DNA from: Phyllobacterium sophorae | GTDB taxonomy: Bacteria > Pseudomonadota > Alphaproteobacteria > Rhizobiales > Rhizobiaceae | Direction of reading: 5' to 3' | DNA: 64,000 nucleotides | Assembly: GCF_003010965.1 (NCBI RefSeq) | Contig: NZ_PGGM01000002.1 | Location: forward strand, 248,001 to 312,000 | Shown: positions 27,806 through 36,070 of the stretch, piece after piece | Numbering within the stretch: position 1 is the first letter of the stretch | How the letters are laid out: every line of letters starts with the position of its first letter | Notes under the pieces: generated by a model | Databases searched by the model: none | What the model was told of the DNA's origin: nothing | Seen by the model: the letters and a program-made list of their open reading frames with translations, nothing else | Position numbers and translations under genes: made by a program

Positions 27806-28087
27806 TCAGGCGTTTTTTGCGGCGACGAGTTCGTCGATTTTGGCGCAAAGGTTCTTCAACACGAAGTACTCTTCGGTCGGGACCTTGCCGTCATTGACTT
27901 CCTGAGTCCACTGTTCGAGCGGGATCTTGATACCGAAGGCCTTGTCGATCGCAAAAACGATGTCGAGAAAATCAAGGCTATCGATGCCGAGATCGTCAAT
28001 CGTATGGCTTTCCGGCGTGATGGACTCGCGGTCGATTTCACTGGTTTCGGCAATGATATCGGCGACCTTGTCGAATGTTTCGGACAA
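27806..28087 (-). CDS. acpXL: Acyl carrier protein AcpXL
   Basis: AcpXL is the dedicated carrier on which the 27-hydroxyoctacosanoyl chain of rhizobial lipid A is built. The 93-residue acidic protein has the phosphopantetheine site Ser37 in [13 protein letters not shown]. It is longer than housekeeping AcpP (about 78 residues), as AcpXL proteins are, with a C-terminal extension rich in Lys and Glu. It heads the minus-strand cluster through lpxXL. Confidence 0.93.
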   Translation of the reverse strand: MSETFDKVADIIAETSEIDRESITPESHTIDDLGIDSLDFLDIVFAIDKAFGIKIPLEQWTQEVNDGKVPTEEYFVLKNLCAKIDELVAAKNA

Positions 28088-28192
28088 TTGATTTTCCTTT
28101 GCTTACCGTGCCTTTTGCGAGGCACTGATGTCTGATGAGCCGGTATCTAGCGTTTTTCACGGCTTAGGGAAAGACCAAAGCTTGCATGCTGA

Positions 28193-28780
28193 TTAGTCGA
28201 ATATGATTCTTCCGGCGATATGAATTGTTTCACCTTCTTCGGCTGGACCGACCACGACAGCCTCAGTCGGGCGGGGGGTAATCCCCGTCAGCGACATTAT
28301 ATTGGCACGATCCGTCATCATTACCAGATTGCCGGAACTCTTGAACTTGATGATCACCGCGCGAATCTCGTCAATCTGGGATTGCTTCGCCGCGTCGTCA
28401 TTAGCTATTGGATCAAGGGGTTTGAAGACCTCGGCAGGGACCGAACCAAAGGAAAGGCGGGCGGTTTCTCGTGCATTGCACGTCGAACTGGTGAGGATCT
28501 TGTCGATTCGCACGCCTCGCGCGGCAAATCGTGCCCCAAGTTTCTGGGCGAGTTGGCGTCCGCGATCCGACAGCGTTTGGGTTGCTGAACAATCGACCGA
28601 GTTATCCACCGTGGGGCTCAATGTTCCGGATGCGTCGGCACCCTGAATGAGGATCGTGTATCCACCCCGCGCCACGCGCGCCCAAGCGGCATCCGTCGCA
28701 ACCGCATGCGGAATCGCTCCGAAGGCGCTCAGCGCGAACGTTGCTGCAACGAGTATAAAGGTCTGTAGCCGCTTCAACAT
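28193..28780 (-). CDS. Exported histidine-phosphatase-fold protein, probably inactive
   Basis: A 195-residue protein with an N-terminal signal peptide (hydrophobic segment to about residue 28). The body follows the histidine phosphatase superfamily: LSDRGRQLAQKLGARFAARG and ILTSSTCNARETARLSFG match the region around the second arginine. But the RHG-type catalytic start reads ILIQGADASG instead of a VLxRHxxA pattern, and the C-terminal His is replaced by Asp in MTDRANIMSLTG. So the fold is recognisable while both catalytic histidines are missing. It may bind rather than cleave a ligand. It lies 105 nt upstream of acpXL on the same strand. Confidence 0.72.
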   Translation of the reverse strand: MLKRLQTFILVAATFALSAFGAIPHAVATDAAWARVARGGYTILIQGADASGTLSPTVDNSVDCSATQTLSDRGRQLAQKLGARFAARGVRIDKILTSSTCNARETARLSFGSVPAEVFKPLDPIANDDAAKQSQIDEIRAVIIKFKSSGNLVMMTDRANIMSLTGITPRPTEAVVVGPAEEGETIHIAGRIIFD

Positions 28781-28882
28781 TAGTCTCCTTATCAGCCGAA
28801 ATGGTGATTTGGTGAAGAAAAATAAAGTGAAGGCTTTGGAACAGCTTGCGTGACAGTTCCTGCAGGCCTATTCCGGACGGCG

Positions 28883-29839
28883 ATGGGTCTGATTCAAACA
28901 ATCATCGTCGTCTTCGGTGTGATTGCCATCGCTTATGCTGCGGCGCATTTCAAGCTGTTGGATGAGCGGGTTGGCGATGGCCTGTCTGACTTTGTCTTCA
29001 TGATCGCCGCGCCCTTGCTGCTTTTCAGGACCATGGTGACCGCCGATTTTCATGGAGCGGCGCCGTGGCAATTGTGGATTGCCTATTTCACCGGTGTGAT
29101 TGTCGCATGGGCAGCGTCAGATCTGGCAATCAAACTTTTTTTTGGACGCGATAATCGCGCGGGCGTCGTCGCCGGTGTCTCAGGTGCGTTTTCCAATCTC
29201 GTCTTTCTCGGCATGCCTCTCATGCTTGGTGTTTTCGGCCAGGAAGGGTTTGCCATCCTGTCGCTGATTGTCGCCATCCACATGCCCATTATGATGGCCG
29301 CTTCCATCACCCTGCATGAAATCGCGATGCGCCGGGACGGCGTTTTCGAAGGTGAGGGGAACTTTGCTTCGGTTGTGCTGTCGTTCTTCAAAAGCCTGCT
29401 GCGTAATCCCTTCGTACTTGGCATCCTCGCGGGCTGGACCTGGCGTCTCACCGGATTGCCGATGCCAATCATAGCCGATTCACTTATCCAGACATTGGCA
29501 AGCGTTGCTGGACCTGTTGCGTTGTTCGCCATGGGGATGGGGCTGAGGAAATTTGGCATTTCCGGCCATGTTACCGCTTCGCTGGTCATGTCAGCGATCA
29601 AGCTCGTTGTCATGCCCGCCGTCGTCCTGGCCGCAGCATGGTTCATCGGCCTGCCGCCCTTTACCGCAAAAATTGCGGTGGCTTCGGCGGCGTTGCCAGC
29701 GGGTGTCAACTCTTATCTGATCGCGACGCGCTTCGGCACGGGGCAGGCGTTGGCTTCCAATTCCATGGTCATGGCAACGGCCCTGTCGGCAATCACGATG
29801 GCTTTCTGGATTTCGGTCGTTACGCATATATTTGGCTAG
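28883..29839 (+). CDS. AEC family transporter
   Basis: A 318-residue integral membrane protein of the auxin efflux carrier (AEC) family with about ten helices; bacterial members move malonate, malate or other organic acids. Family blocks include FMIAAPLLLFRTM near residue 38 and ASAALPAGVNSYLIATRFG near the C-terminus. I chose the ATG at 28883 because the family N-terminus (GLIQTIIVVFGVIAIAY) begins there; a GTG at 28850 would add 11 residues. No strong ribosome site supports either. Substrate unknown. Confidence 0.85.
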   Translation: MGLIQTIIVVFGVIAIAYAAAHFKLLDERVGDGLSDFVFMIAAPLLLFRTMVTADFHGAAPWQLWIAYFTGVIVAWAASDLAIKLFFGRDNRAGVVAGVSGAFSNLVFLGMPLMLGVFGQEGFAILSLIVAIHMPIMMAASITLHEIAMRRDGVFEGEGNFASVVLSFFKSLLRNPFVLGILAGWTWRLTGLPMPIIADSLIQTLASVAGPVALFAMGMGLRKFGISGHVTASLVMSAIKLVVMPAVVLAAAWFIGLPPFTAKIAVASAALPAGVNSYLIATRFGTGQALASNSMVMATALSAITMAFWISVVTHIFG

Positions 29840-29981
29840 CCGAAGCCTGTTGCAGCTTTTGCCAAAAAGGAGCAGGGTAACGCCATCGCCTTGACCAAGG
29901 CGCACATTGCCGCGCGCAGTGCAGGGTTATCCTTCACGGAACTCACCGAACAACAATAACCCTTCGAACACAGGGAGAAAC

Positions 29982-31442
29982 ATGATGTTGCAGAAATCCA
30001 GCCAGTTCATGAAGCAGGCGAATCTCATCAATGGTGAGTGGGTGGCCGCCGATTCGGGCAAGACGATCGACGTCATCAACCCTGCGACCGGTTTGAAAAT
30101 CGGTACTGTACCCAATTCGGGCAAGGCGGAGACACAACGTGCAATCAGTGCCGCTGCTGAAGCGTTCAAGACGTGGCGCAAGACATCGGTGCTTGAGCGT
30201 TCGAAACTGATGCGCAAGCTGCACGATGCCATTCTCGACAATCAGGAAGCGCTCGCCGAACTCCTTACATTGGAACAGGGCAAGTCGCTGGCGGAGTCGA
30301 GGGGTGAGGTCGGCATGTCAGCTGCCTATATTCTCTGGTATGCGGAAGAGGCGCGCCGGACCTATGGCGATGTCGTCCCATCGCCCTGGGCGGATCGCCG
30401 CATCCTCGTTACCAAGGAGCCGGTTGGTGTTATCGGTGCCATTACGCCATGGAATTTCCCGTCATCCATGCTGGCCCGCAAGATTGGTCCGGCGCTTGCG
30501 GCCGGCTGCACAGCGGTGGTCAAACCCGCAACCCAAACGCCCTATTCAGGTTTGGTCTGGGGCGCGCTCTGCGAAGAAGTCGGTATCCCGAAAGGCGTCG
30601 TCAATATTCTGACCGGCTCCGCTTCCGAAATCGGTGGCGAGATCACCAGCAATCCGCTGGTGCGCAAGATTACCTTCACGGGGTCAACCGAGATCGGCAA
30701 AATCCTGATCAAGCAGGCAGCCGATACGGTGAAGAAAGTATCCATGGAGCTTGGCGGCAATGCGCCGTTCATCGTATTCGATGATGCAGATGTGGATCGT
30801 GCGGTCGATGGTGCGGTCATGGCAAAATTCCGCAACTCCGGTCAGACGTGCGTTTGCACCAACAGGTTTCTTGTCCAGTCCGGGATCTACGACACATTCG
30901 TGGAAAAGTTTGCGGCTGCAACGCAAAAGCTGAAGGTCGGTGATGGCCTGGAAGCAGGAACCCAGCAGGGCCCCCTGATCGACGAAAAGGCCGTCGAGAA
31001 GGTCGAGGAGTTCATTGCCGATGCACAACAAAAGGGCGGCAAGGTGATCACGGGTGGCAAGCGTCACGCGCTGGGCGGCAGTTTCTTTGAGCCGACCGTG
31101 ATCGGTGATGCGAAGCCGGACATGCTGTTCACCAAGGAAGAAATCTTTGGCCCGGTCGCTCCTGTCTACAAGTTCGGGACAGAACAGGAAGCGATCGATC
31201 TGGCCAACGACACCCAGTTCGGCCTTGCCAGCTATTTCTACACCCAGGATCTCGGCCGGGTATTCCGGGTTTCCGAGGGCCTGAAATATGGCATGGTCGG
31301 CGTCAACGAAGGCATGATCACAACTGTGGAAGCGCCCTTCGGCGGCGTGAAGGAATCCGGCCTCGGCAAGGAAGGCGGGCACCAGGGCATCGAAGATTAC
31401 CTCGATACCAAATATGTTTGCGTTGGCGGTCTGGGGCTCTAA
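29982..31442 (+). CDS. gabD: Succinate-semialdehyde dehydrogenase-type enzyme GabD
   Basis: A 486-residue NAD(P)-dependent aldehyde dehydrogenase with Glu256 in MELGGNAP and nucleophile Cys290 in NSGQTCVCTNR. Overall it is most like GabD (ITPWNFPSSMLARKIGPALAAG). ATG 29982 is preceded by CAGGGAGAAAC; the frame is open to 29907 but that part looks non-coding. galM starts five bases after the stop, and a sugar-acid kinase lies beyond, so a role with other semialdehydes such as 2-oxoglutarate semialdehyde cannot be ruled out. Confidence 0.85.
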   Translation: MMLQKSSQFMKQANLINGEWVAADSGKTIDVINPATGLKIGTVPNSGKAETQRAISAAAEAFKTWRKTSVLERSKLMRKLHDAILDNQEALAELLTLEQGKSLAESRGEVGMSAAYILWYAEEARRTYGDVVPSPWADRRILVTKEPVGVIGAITPWNFPSSMLARKIGPALAAGCTAVVKPATQTPYSGLVWGALCEEVGIPKGVVNILTGSASEIGGEITSNPLVRKITFTGSTEIGKILIKQAADTVKKVSMELGGNAPFIVFDDADVDRAVDGAVMAKFRNSGQTCVCTNRFLVQSGIYDTFVEKFAAATQKLKVGDGLEAGTQQGPLIDEKAVEKVEEFIADAQQKGGKVITGGKRHALGGSFFEPTVIGDAKPDMLFTKEEIFGPVAPVYKFGTEQEAIDLANDTQFGLASYFYTQDLGRVFRVSEGLKYGMVGVNEGMITTVEAPFGGVKESGLGKEGGHQGIEDYLDTKYVCVGGLGL

Positions 31443-31447
31443 AATAA

Positions 31448-32467
31448 ATGAACACAGAAATCTTCGGCCACACGTCTGATGGCGAGGCAGTCCACCGCAT
31501 TACGATTTCCGGCGGCGGGCTGACCGCCAAAGTCCTTACCTGGGGCGCCGTTATTCAGGACCTGCGGCTCAAAGGTCACGAGCACCCACTGGTTCTCGGC
31601 TATCGGGAATTTGCCGATTATCCGGTCCATTCGCCCTATCTGGGGGCGACGGTCGGCCGCTCCATCAACCGTATTCGCAATGGTGAACTGACGATCGATG
31701 GCAAGACCTATGCGCTTGAGCGAAATTTTCGCGATCTGCACAATATCCATGGCGGCAGCGAGGGCGCGGGCAATCGTAACTGGGAGGTTGTAGCAGTTGG
31801 TCCGGATTATGTGACGCTAACTATCCAGTTGGGTGACGGCGAGATGGGCTTTCCAGGCAATCTGAGCATCACCTGTACTTACATGCTGGAATCGAAGGGA
31901 ATGCTGGCCATTCGCATGGATGCCGTTACGGACAAGCCGACGATCTGCAACCTAGCTCATCACAGCTACTTCAATCTCGACGATGGCGGTGCAACCGGCG
32001 CGCTTGACCATCAGGTCCGGATCGACGCGCAGGCCTACCTTCCGGTCGATGCCGACCTCATTCCGGATGGACGGGTTTTGCCGGTCGCCGGAACAACTCA
32101 TGATTTTCGGGAGTACCGGACGATCCGCCGTGAGGAAAACGGCCAGCAGATTGTCTATGACAACAATTTCTGCCTTGCCAGTCAGCGCCAGCCGCTGCGT
32201 CTCGTTGCCTCCGCCAAGGGTCCCCAATCAGGTATCGAGTTGAATGTGCTGACTACGGAACCCGGTGTCCAATTCTATGCCGGGAATACGCTTGGTGGAC
32301 GCCCGCCAATCGGTTTGACCGGCAATACTTATGGGAATTATGCCGGTTTTTGCTTTGAAGCGCAGATATGGCCCGATTCCACGCATTTTCCCTATTTCCC
32401 TCAGGCAATCTTGCGGCCTGACGAAACCTACAGCCAGATGACAAAATACAGCTTCAAGAAGGCCTAG
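31448..32467 (+). CDS. galM: Aldose 1-epimerase GalM
   Basis: Mutarotase interconverting alpha and beta anomers of aldohexoses. The 339-residue protein shows the family pattern GATVGRSINRIRNGEL (residues 64-79), the catalytic His region NLAHHSYFNLDD and the catalytic Glu region YAGFCFEAQIWPDS. It probably shares a transcript with the aldehyde dehydrogenase upstream (five-base gap) and ends four bases inside the convergent kinase gene. Confidence 0.92.
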   Translation: MNTEIFGHTSDGEAVHRITISGGGLTAKVLTWGAVIQDLRLKGHEHPLVLGYREFADYPVHSPYLGATVGRSINRIRNGELTIDGKTYALERNFRDLHNIHGGSEGAGNRNWEVVAVGPDYVTLTIQLGDGEMGFPGNLSITCTYMLESKGMLAIRMDAVTDKPTICNLAHHSYFNLDDGGATGALDHQVRIDAQAYLPVDADLIPDGRVLPVAGTTHDFREYRTIRREENGQQIVYDNNFCLASQRQPLRLVASAKGPQSGIELNVLTTEPGVQFYAGNTLGGRPPIGLTGNTYGNYAGFCFEAQIWPDSTHFPYFPQAILRPDETYSQMTKYSFKKA

Positions 32468-33381
32468 GCCTCGAACGCCTTGCGTGCCGCGTCCATGGGG
32501 GCGAGCGCTCCATGGAACTCCACGATGCGCGCAGCAACTCTGTGCGCGTGGGCCGCTGCTGTCACGGGATCCAGATTGGCGAGGCGGGCGGCGATGTAGC
32601 CGCCATTGAAACTATCTCCCGCGCCCGTTGTATCCACTGCCTTGGCGCGCGAGGCCGGAACCTCCTGGCGTATGTCGCCGGCAACGACCAATGCCGGTTC
32701 GGTGCCGTCTTTTACGACAATCTCGCGCACGCCGTAGGAAGCGATACGATTGGCGGTGTCTGCCGGGGTCGCATCGCCAAAGAGCGCATTCTCATCCGGG
32801 AACGTCGGCAGGGCAATGTCGGCAACGTGAAAGGCATTGCTCAAGACCTGCTTGGCTGTCTCGGTGTTTTCCCACAGGCGTGGACGATAATTGGCATCAA
32901 AGACGATACGCGAGCCCTGGCGGCGTGCGTTGCTAACCGCATTCAGGACGTTCTGACGGCTTTTCGGGCTCAAAATGCCCATGGTAATACCGGAAAAATA
33001 AATGATCTCGCGGCCATCGAGACTTTTCGCCAATGCTTCCGGATCATCGGCAAGGTGACGGGCGGCGGCATCGTTGCGCCAATAGGTGAAGGAACGCTCC
33101 ACCCCCGTCAGTGTGATGGCATAAAGACCGGGGCGCGCGCCCGGGATAATCGGGCTGTTGGCCGTGTTGATGCCATTGTCGCGCAGGAATGTACGCTGTT
33201 TCACCGAAAAGGGATCGTCGCCAAAGGCGGTCACGTAATCGACTGCGAATTGCGGCGCGGTGAGGGCGCGGACATACCAGGTGGTGTTCAGTGTATCGCC
33301 GGCAAAACCCATGCGCCACTGCTCGCCATTGGCGCCGGACAATTCGATCATGCACTCGCCAATCGCCGCAAATCCGCTCAT
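32464..33381 (-). CDS. kdgK: PfkB family sugar kinase, KdgK-like
   Basis: A 305-residue ribokinase-family enzyme, closest in pattern to 2-keto-3-deoxygluconate kinase. The C-terminal signature DTTGAGDSFNGGYIAARLA holds the catalytic Asp, and GIGxxG-like N-terminal AAIGECMIELSGA is typical. The ATG at 33381 has GGAGGA eight bases before it, so it is preferred to an open frame 24 codons longer. Specificity for KDG is likely but not certain within this family. Confidence 0.82.
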   Translation of the reverse strand: MSGFAAIGECMIELSGANGEQWRMGFAGDTLNTTWYVRALTAPQFAVDYVTAFGDDPFSVKQRTFLRDNGINTANSPIIPGARPGLYAITLTGVERSFTYWRNDAAARHLADDPEALAKSLDGREIIYFSGITMGILSPKSRQNVLNAVSNARRQGSRIVFDANYRPRLWENTETAKQVLSNAFHVADIALPTFPDENALFGDATPADTANRIASYGVREIVVKDGTEPALVVAGDIRQEVPASRAKAVDTTGAGDSFNGGYIAARLANLDPVTAAAHAHRVAARIVEFHGALAPMDAARKAFEA

Positions 33382-33523
33382 GAAATCCTCCACAACTCCG
33401 GTCGGCTGCGACTGATATACGAGTGTGCCGCCGCTGTCATTTCCTAAAACCAAGGGCTGTCATATTCAATTCGTCATGCCATGTTAGTCGGCGAATGCGT
33501 TTTCAAGGTGAACGGAGGTGGTG

Positions 33524-34135
33524 ATGTCGCGGATCACGACGATTGAACAGCTCGAAGCCATATATAGCGGCATTGCCGACGCATCGACCGCCAAGGTGAC
33601 GGATCGAATCACTGCGGAATACCGGCTGTTGATCGAGGGCTCGCCTTTCGTGGCTCTGGCAACCGGCGGTCCTGAAGGGCTCGACTGTTCACCGCGCGGC
33701 GACCTTGCCGGCTTCGTGCGGATACACAACGAACAGACGCTTATGCTGCCGGATCGCCGCGGCAACAATCGAATTGATTCGCTGCGCAATATCATCCGCG
33801 ATCCGCGCATTGCCCTGCTCTTCCTCATTCCCGGACTCACCACGACATTCCGGGTGAATGGCAGGGCATTTATCGATACCGACCAAGCACTGCTCGAAAG
33901 CTTCATCATTGATGGCAAGGCGCCGCGTTCGGTTATCGTCGTTGACGTTGAGGAAGCCTATTTCCAGTGCGCGCGTGCGCTCATCCGCTCCGACTTGTGG
34001 AATCCGGCGAAGCACCGCTCGCCCAAGGAATTTCCAACGCCCGGGCAGATTTTGGCTGCACTCAGCGAAGATCGTGTGGGTGGCGAGACCTATGATCGCG
34101 AATGGCCCGAGCGCGCCGCGAAAACCATGTGGTGA
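33524..34135 (+). CDS. PPOX-type FMN-dependent flavoprotein
   Basis: A 203-residue pyridoxamine-5'-phosphate-oxidase-like protein of the MSMEG_1061-type subfamily. Visible blocks are FVALATGGPEGLDCSPRGD near residue 45 and RGNNRIDSLRNIIRDPRIAL near residue 80, which build the FMN site. The ATG at 33524 follows AACGGAGGTGGTG; two in-frame GTG codons just upstream are less likely. Substrate is unknown. It converges on phnF with a ten-base gap. Confidence 0.8.
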   Translation: MSRITTIEQLEAIYSGIADASTAKVTDRITAEYRLLIEGSPFVALATGGPEGLDCSPRGDLAGFVRIHNEQTLMLPDRRGNNRIDSLRNIIRDPRIALLFLIPGLTTTFRVNGRAFIDTDQALLESFIIDGKAPRSVIVVDVEEAYFQCARALIRSDLWNPAKHRSPKEFPTPGQILAALSEDRVGGETYDREWPERAAKTMW

Positions 34136-34145
34136 ATTGGCCGGT

Positions 34146-34883
34146 TCATCTATTGTCGATGGCAATTTCCATCCGGTCGGCGGCAAAGCGGGTCTTGGCA
34201 TATTCGACGGGATAACCTTCCATGTCGACGTTGATGGCGGTGGCGACAAGAACGATCGCGCCGGGCGAGAGCCGCAGATGCCGCAGATCCTCCGCATCCG
34301 CGTGGCGGGCGGCAATGATCGTCGACTTGCGCAAATAATCGTCTATTCCTGCAGCTTTAAGTGCAAATGTTATCGATCCGGATGAACGGTAATCTTCGAC
34401 GATATTCGGAACGCGCGCTGCATCAAACCATGCCGTGGCGCAGGACACCGGACTGCCATCTGCCGTATGCATCGTGTCTATTCTGATGACCTGTCCCGCT
34501 CCCATATTCAACGCTTCAGCGACTTCAGGTGTCGCGTCTTCTACACGGTGCGCAAGCAGAATGCCTTTGGTTTCGCGCACTTGCGTCGCCAGAATTTGCG
34601 AGAAGCGGGTCCGCTCGCCAATGCGGTAGATCAGTTTCTTGCTGTTGGCAACGAAGGTGCCGCGCCCCTGTTCGGCCCGCAGGACACCTTCCTTGGTCAG
34701 GGCGGCTATGGCGCTGCGAATCGTGTGGCGATTGACGTCGAAACGAGTAGCCAATTCAACTTCCGGTGGCATTCGCGCCCCGCTGGTCATTTTCCCCGCC
34801 GTGATGTCGCCCCTGATCTGATCGGCGATCTGGCGCCAGATGGCCACGCCACTGTTGCGGGTGATGAATCGTTCTGAAGGCAC
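34146..34883 (-). CDS. phnF: GntR/HutC-family regulator PhnF
   Basis: PhnF is the GntR-type repressor of phosphonate genes. The 245 residues have an N-terminal winged helix (DRFDVNRHTIRSAIAALTKEG is the recognition region, residues about 48-68, written here as the predicted helix-turn-helix) and a C-terminal UTRA ligand-binding domain. Translation begins at GTG 34883; its ribosome site AGGAG is the reverse complement of bases inside the Pho box. It is divergent from phnG. Confidence 0.9.
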   Translation of the reverse strand: MPSERFITRNSGVAIWRQIADQIRGDITAGKMTSGARMPPEVELATRFDVNRHTIRSAIAALTKEGVLRAEQGRGTFVANSKKLIYRIGERTRFSQILATQVRETKGILLAHRVEDATPEVAEALNMGAGQVIRIDTMHTADGSPVSCATAWFDAARVPNIVEDYRSSGSITFALKAAGIDDYLRKSTIIAARHADAEDLRHLRLSPGAIVLVATAINVDMEGYPVEYAKTRFAADRMEIAIDNR

Positions 34884-34886
34884 GCT

Positions 34887-34920
34887 CTGTCATGCTCCTG
34901 TCATTGACGGGATCTATAGC
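34887..34920 (+). promoter_or_regulatory. Pho box and -10 element of the phnG operon
   Basis: CTGTCATgctcCTGTCAT (34887-34904) is a perfect match to the alphaproteobacterial Pho box, two CTGTCAT repeats 11 bp apart. A possible -10, TATAGC, lies at 34915-34920, the spacing expected when PhoB occupies the -35 position. The box faces phnG, whose ATG is 70 nt downstream. So the C-P lyase genes are probably switched on by PhoB under phosphate limitation. Confidence 0.85.
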
Positions 34921-34928
34921 TAGGTTTA

Positions 34929-34956
34929 TTGTCTAGTTGTATAGATGAATAGACAA
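34929..34956. promoter_or_regulatory. Candidate PhnF operator
   Basis: TTGTCTA (34929-34935) and TAGACAA (34950-34956) form a perfect 7-bp inverted repeat around a 14-bp centre that itself holds TATAGAT. It begins about nine bases after the proposed -10, so bound protein would block the start of transcription. HutC-subfamily GntR proteins favour such GT-TA-TA-AC sites, and phnF is adjacent. Confidence 0.6.
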
Positions 34957-34973
34957 ATAGCAGTGAGGTGTCA

Positions 34974-35456
34974 ATGAGCAACGAACATTCTGGGGCCACC
35001 CCAGCCGCTGGCGAAACTGATTTCGGGCGCAAAGCCGCCATGGCTTTGCTGGCGCAGGCGACCGTGCAGGAGCTGACGCAGTTCTGGGGGCAGTGGGCTG
35101 ACAAGCCGCGGGTTGAAACGCTGCGCGGGCCGGAAACCGGACTTGTGATGGTGCGCGGACGGATCGGCGGCGGCGGCGCTCCCTTCAATCTGGGCGAAGC
35201 GACTGTGACACGCGCGACCGTACGGCTCGGCAGCGGCGCAGTTGGCCATGCCTATGCGCTCGGACGGCAGGGCGAGAAGGTGCGCCTTGCGGCTGTCTTT
35301 GACGCGATTTGGCAGGAACCGGTTCATCGCAGGGCTGTTGAGGATGCGATCCTTACTCCCATTGCGCAACGCCTTGATGACAATCTCGAACACAGACGAG
35401 CCGAAACGGCAGCGACGAAGGTCGATTTTTTCACAATGGTGCGGGGGGACGACTGA
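34974..35456 (+). CDS. phnG: C-P lyase core subunit PhnG
   Basis: PhnG is part of the PhnGHIJ core that transfers phosphonate to ATP to form alpha-D-ribose-1-methylphosphonate-5-triphosphate. The 160 residues include GRKAAMALLAQATVQEL near the N-terminus and GLVMVRGRIGGGGAPFNLGE in the middle, both family typical. ATG 34974 has GTGAGGTG just upstream; a GTG two codons earlier overlaps that site. Its stop shares one base with phnH. Confidence 0.93.
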   Translation: MSNEHSGATPAAGETDFGRKAAMALLAQATVQELTQFWGQWADKPRVETLRGPETGLVMVRGRIGGGGAPFNLGEATVTRATVRLGSGAVGHAYALGRQGEKVRLAAVFDAIWQEPVHRRAVEDAILTPIAQRLDDNLEHRRAETAATKVDFFTMVRGDD

Positions 35457-36067
35457 TGCGTGCAACGACACAGGTTTTTGAGGGCGGCTTCAGGGATACG
35501 GTGCGCAATTCGCAGGAAATTTTCCGGGCGCTCATGGACGCTATGGCCAACCCTGGTCGCGTCATGCCCGTGCGCGATCTTGTCAACGCCCCCGCGCCAC
35601 TCGCGCCGGTTGCCGCATCGATTGCAGCGACACTGTTCGACCATGACGCAACCGTTTGGTCCGACAAGGCAATCGCCGGTTCAGAAGCTGCAATTGGTTG
35701 GCTGAAGTTTCACACGGGGCTTGAATTGACAACGAATCCATCCGACGCGCAGTTTGCCCTCATTAGCGACGCCGAAACCATGCCTTCGTTCGAAGCATTC
35801 GCCAAAGGAACCTCGGAATACCCGGATCGCTCGACGACCCTTATCTTGCAGATCGACGGTTTCGATGGTGCCGGGGAACTAAGGCTCGAGGGTCCCGGGA
35901 TCAAGGACATCCAGACCTTTGCGCCAAGTCAGTTGCCGAAAATGTTCATCGATCAATGGGCCGCCAATCGCGGTGCCTTTCCGCGCGGTATTGATCTGAT
36001 CTTTGCTGGCAAGGGCGCGCTCGCCGCTTTGCCGCGCACGACACGCATTTCGAAAAGGGAGGCTTGA
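35456..36067 (+). CDS. phnH: C-P lyase core subunit PhnH
   Basis: PhnH is the PLP-transferase-fold core subunit that binds PhnG-PhnI-PhnJ. The 203 residues start with GGFRDTVRNSQEIFRALMDA and include AMANPGRVM and GPGIKDIQTF, standard for the family. It overlaps phnG by one base and is followed by phnI after three bases, supporting one operon. Confidence 0.93.
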   Translation: MRATTQVFEGGFRDTVRNSQEIFRALMDAMANPGRVMPVRDLVNAPAPLAPVAASIAATLFDHDATVWSDKAIAGSEAAIGWLKFHTGLELTTNPSDAQFALISDAETMPSFEAFAKGTSEYPDRSTTLILQIDGFDGAGELRLEGPGIKDIQTFAPSQLPKMFIDQWAANRGAFPRGIDLIFAGKGALAALPRTTRISKREA

Positions 36068-36070
36068 GCC

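Noticed and set aside
29840..29959. 39 more open codons after the AEC transporter stop in the same frame, reading AAFAKKEQGNAIALTKAHIA and on to TAA
   Set aside because: Looks slightly protein-like and could be a remnant, but 39 open codons are not rare by chance here, there is no ribosome site and the AEC protein ends at a normal length.
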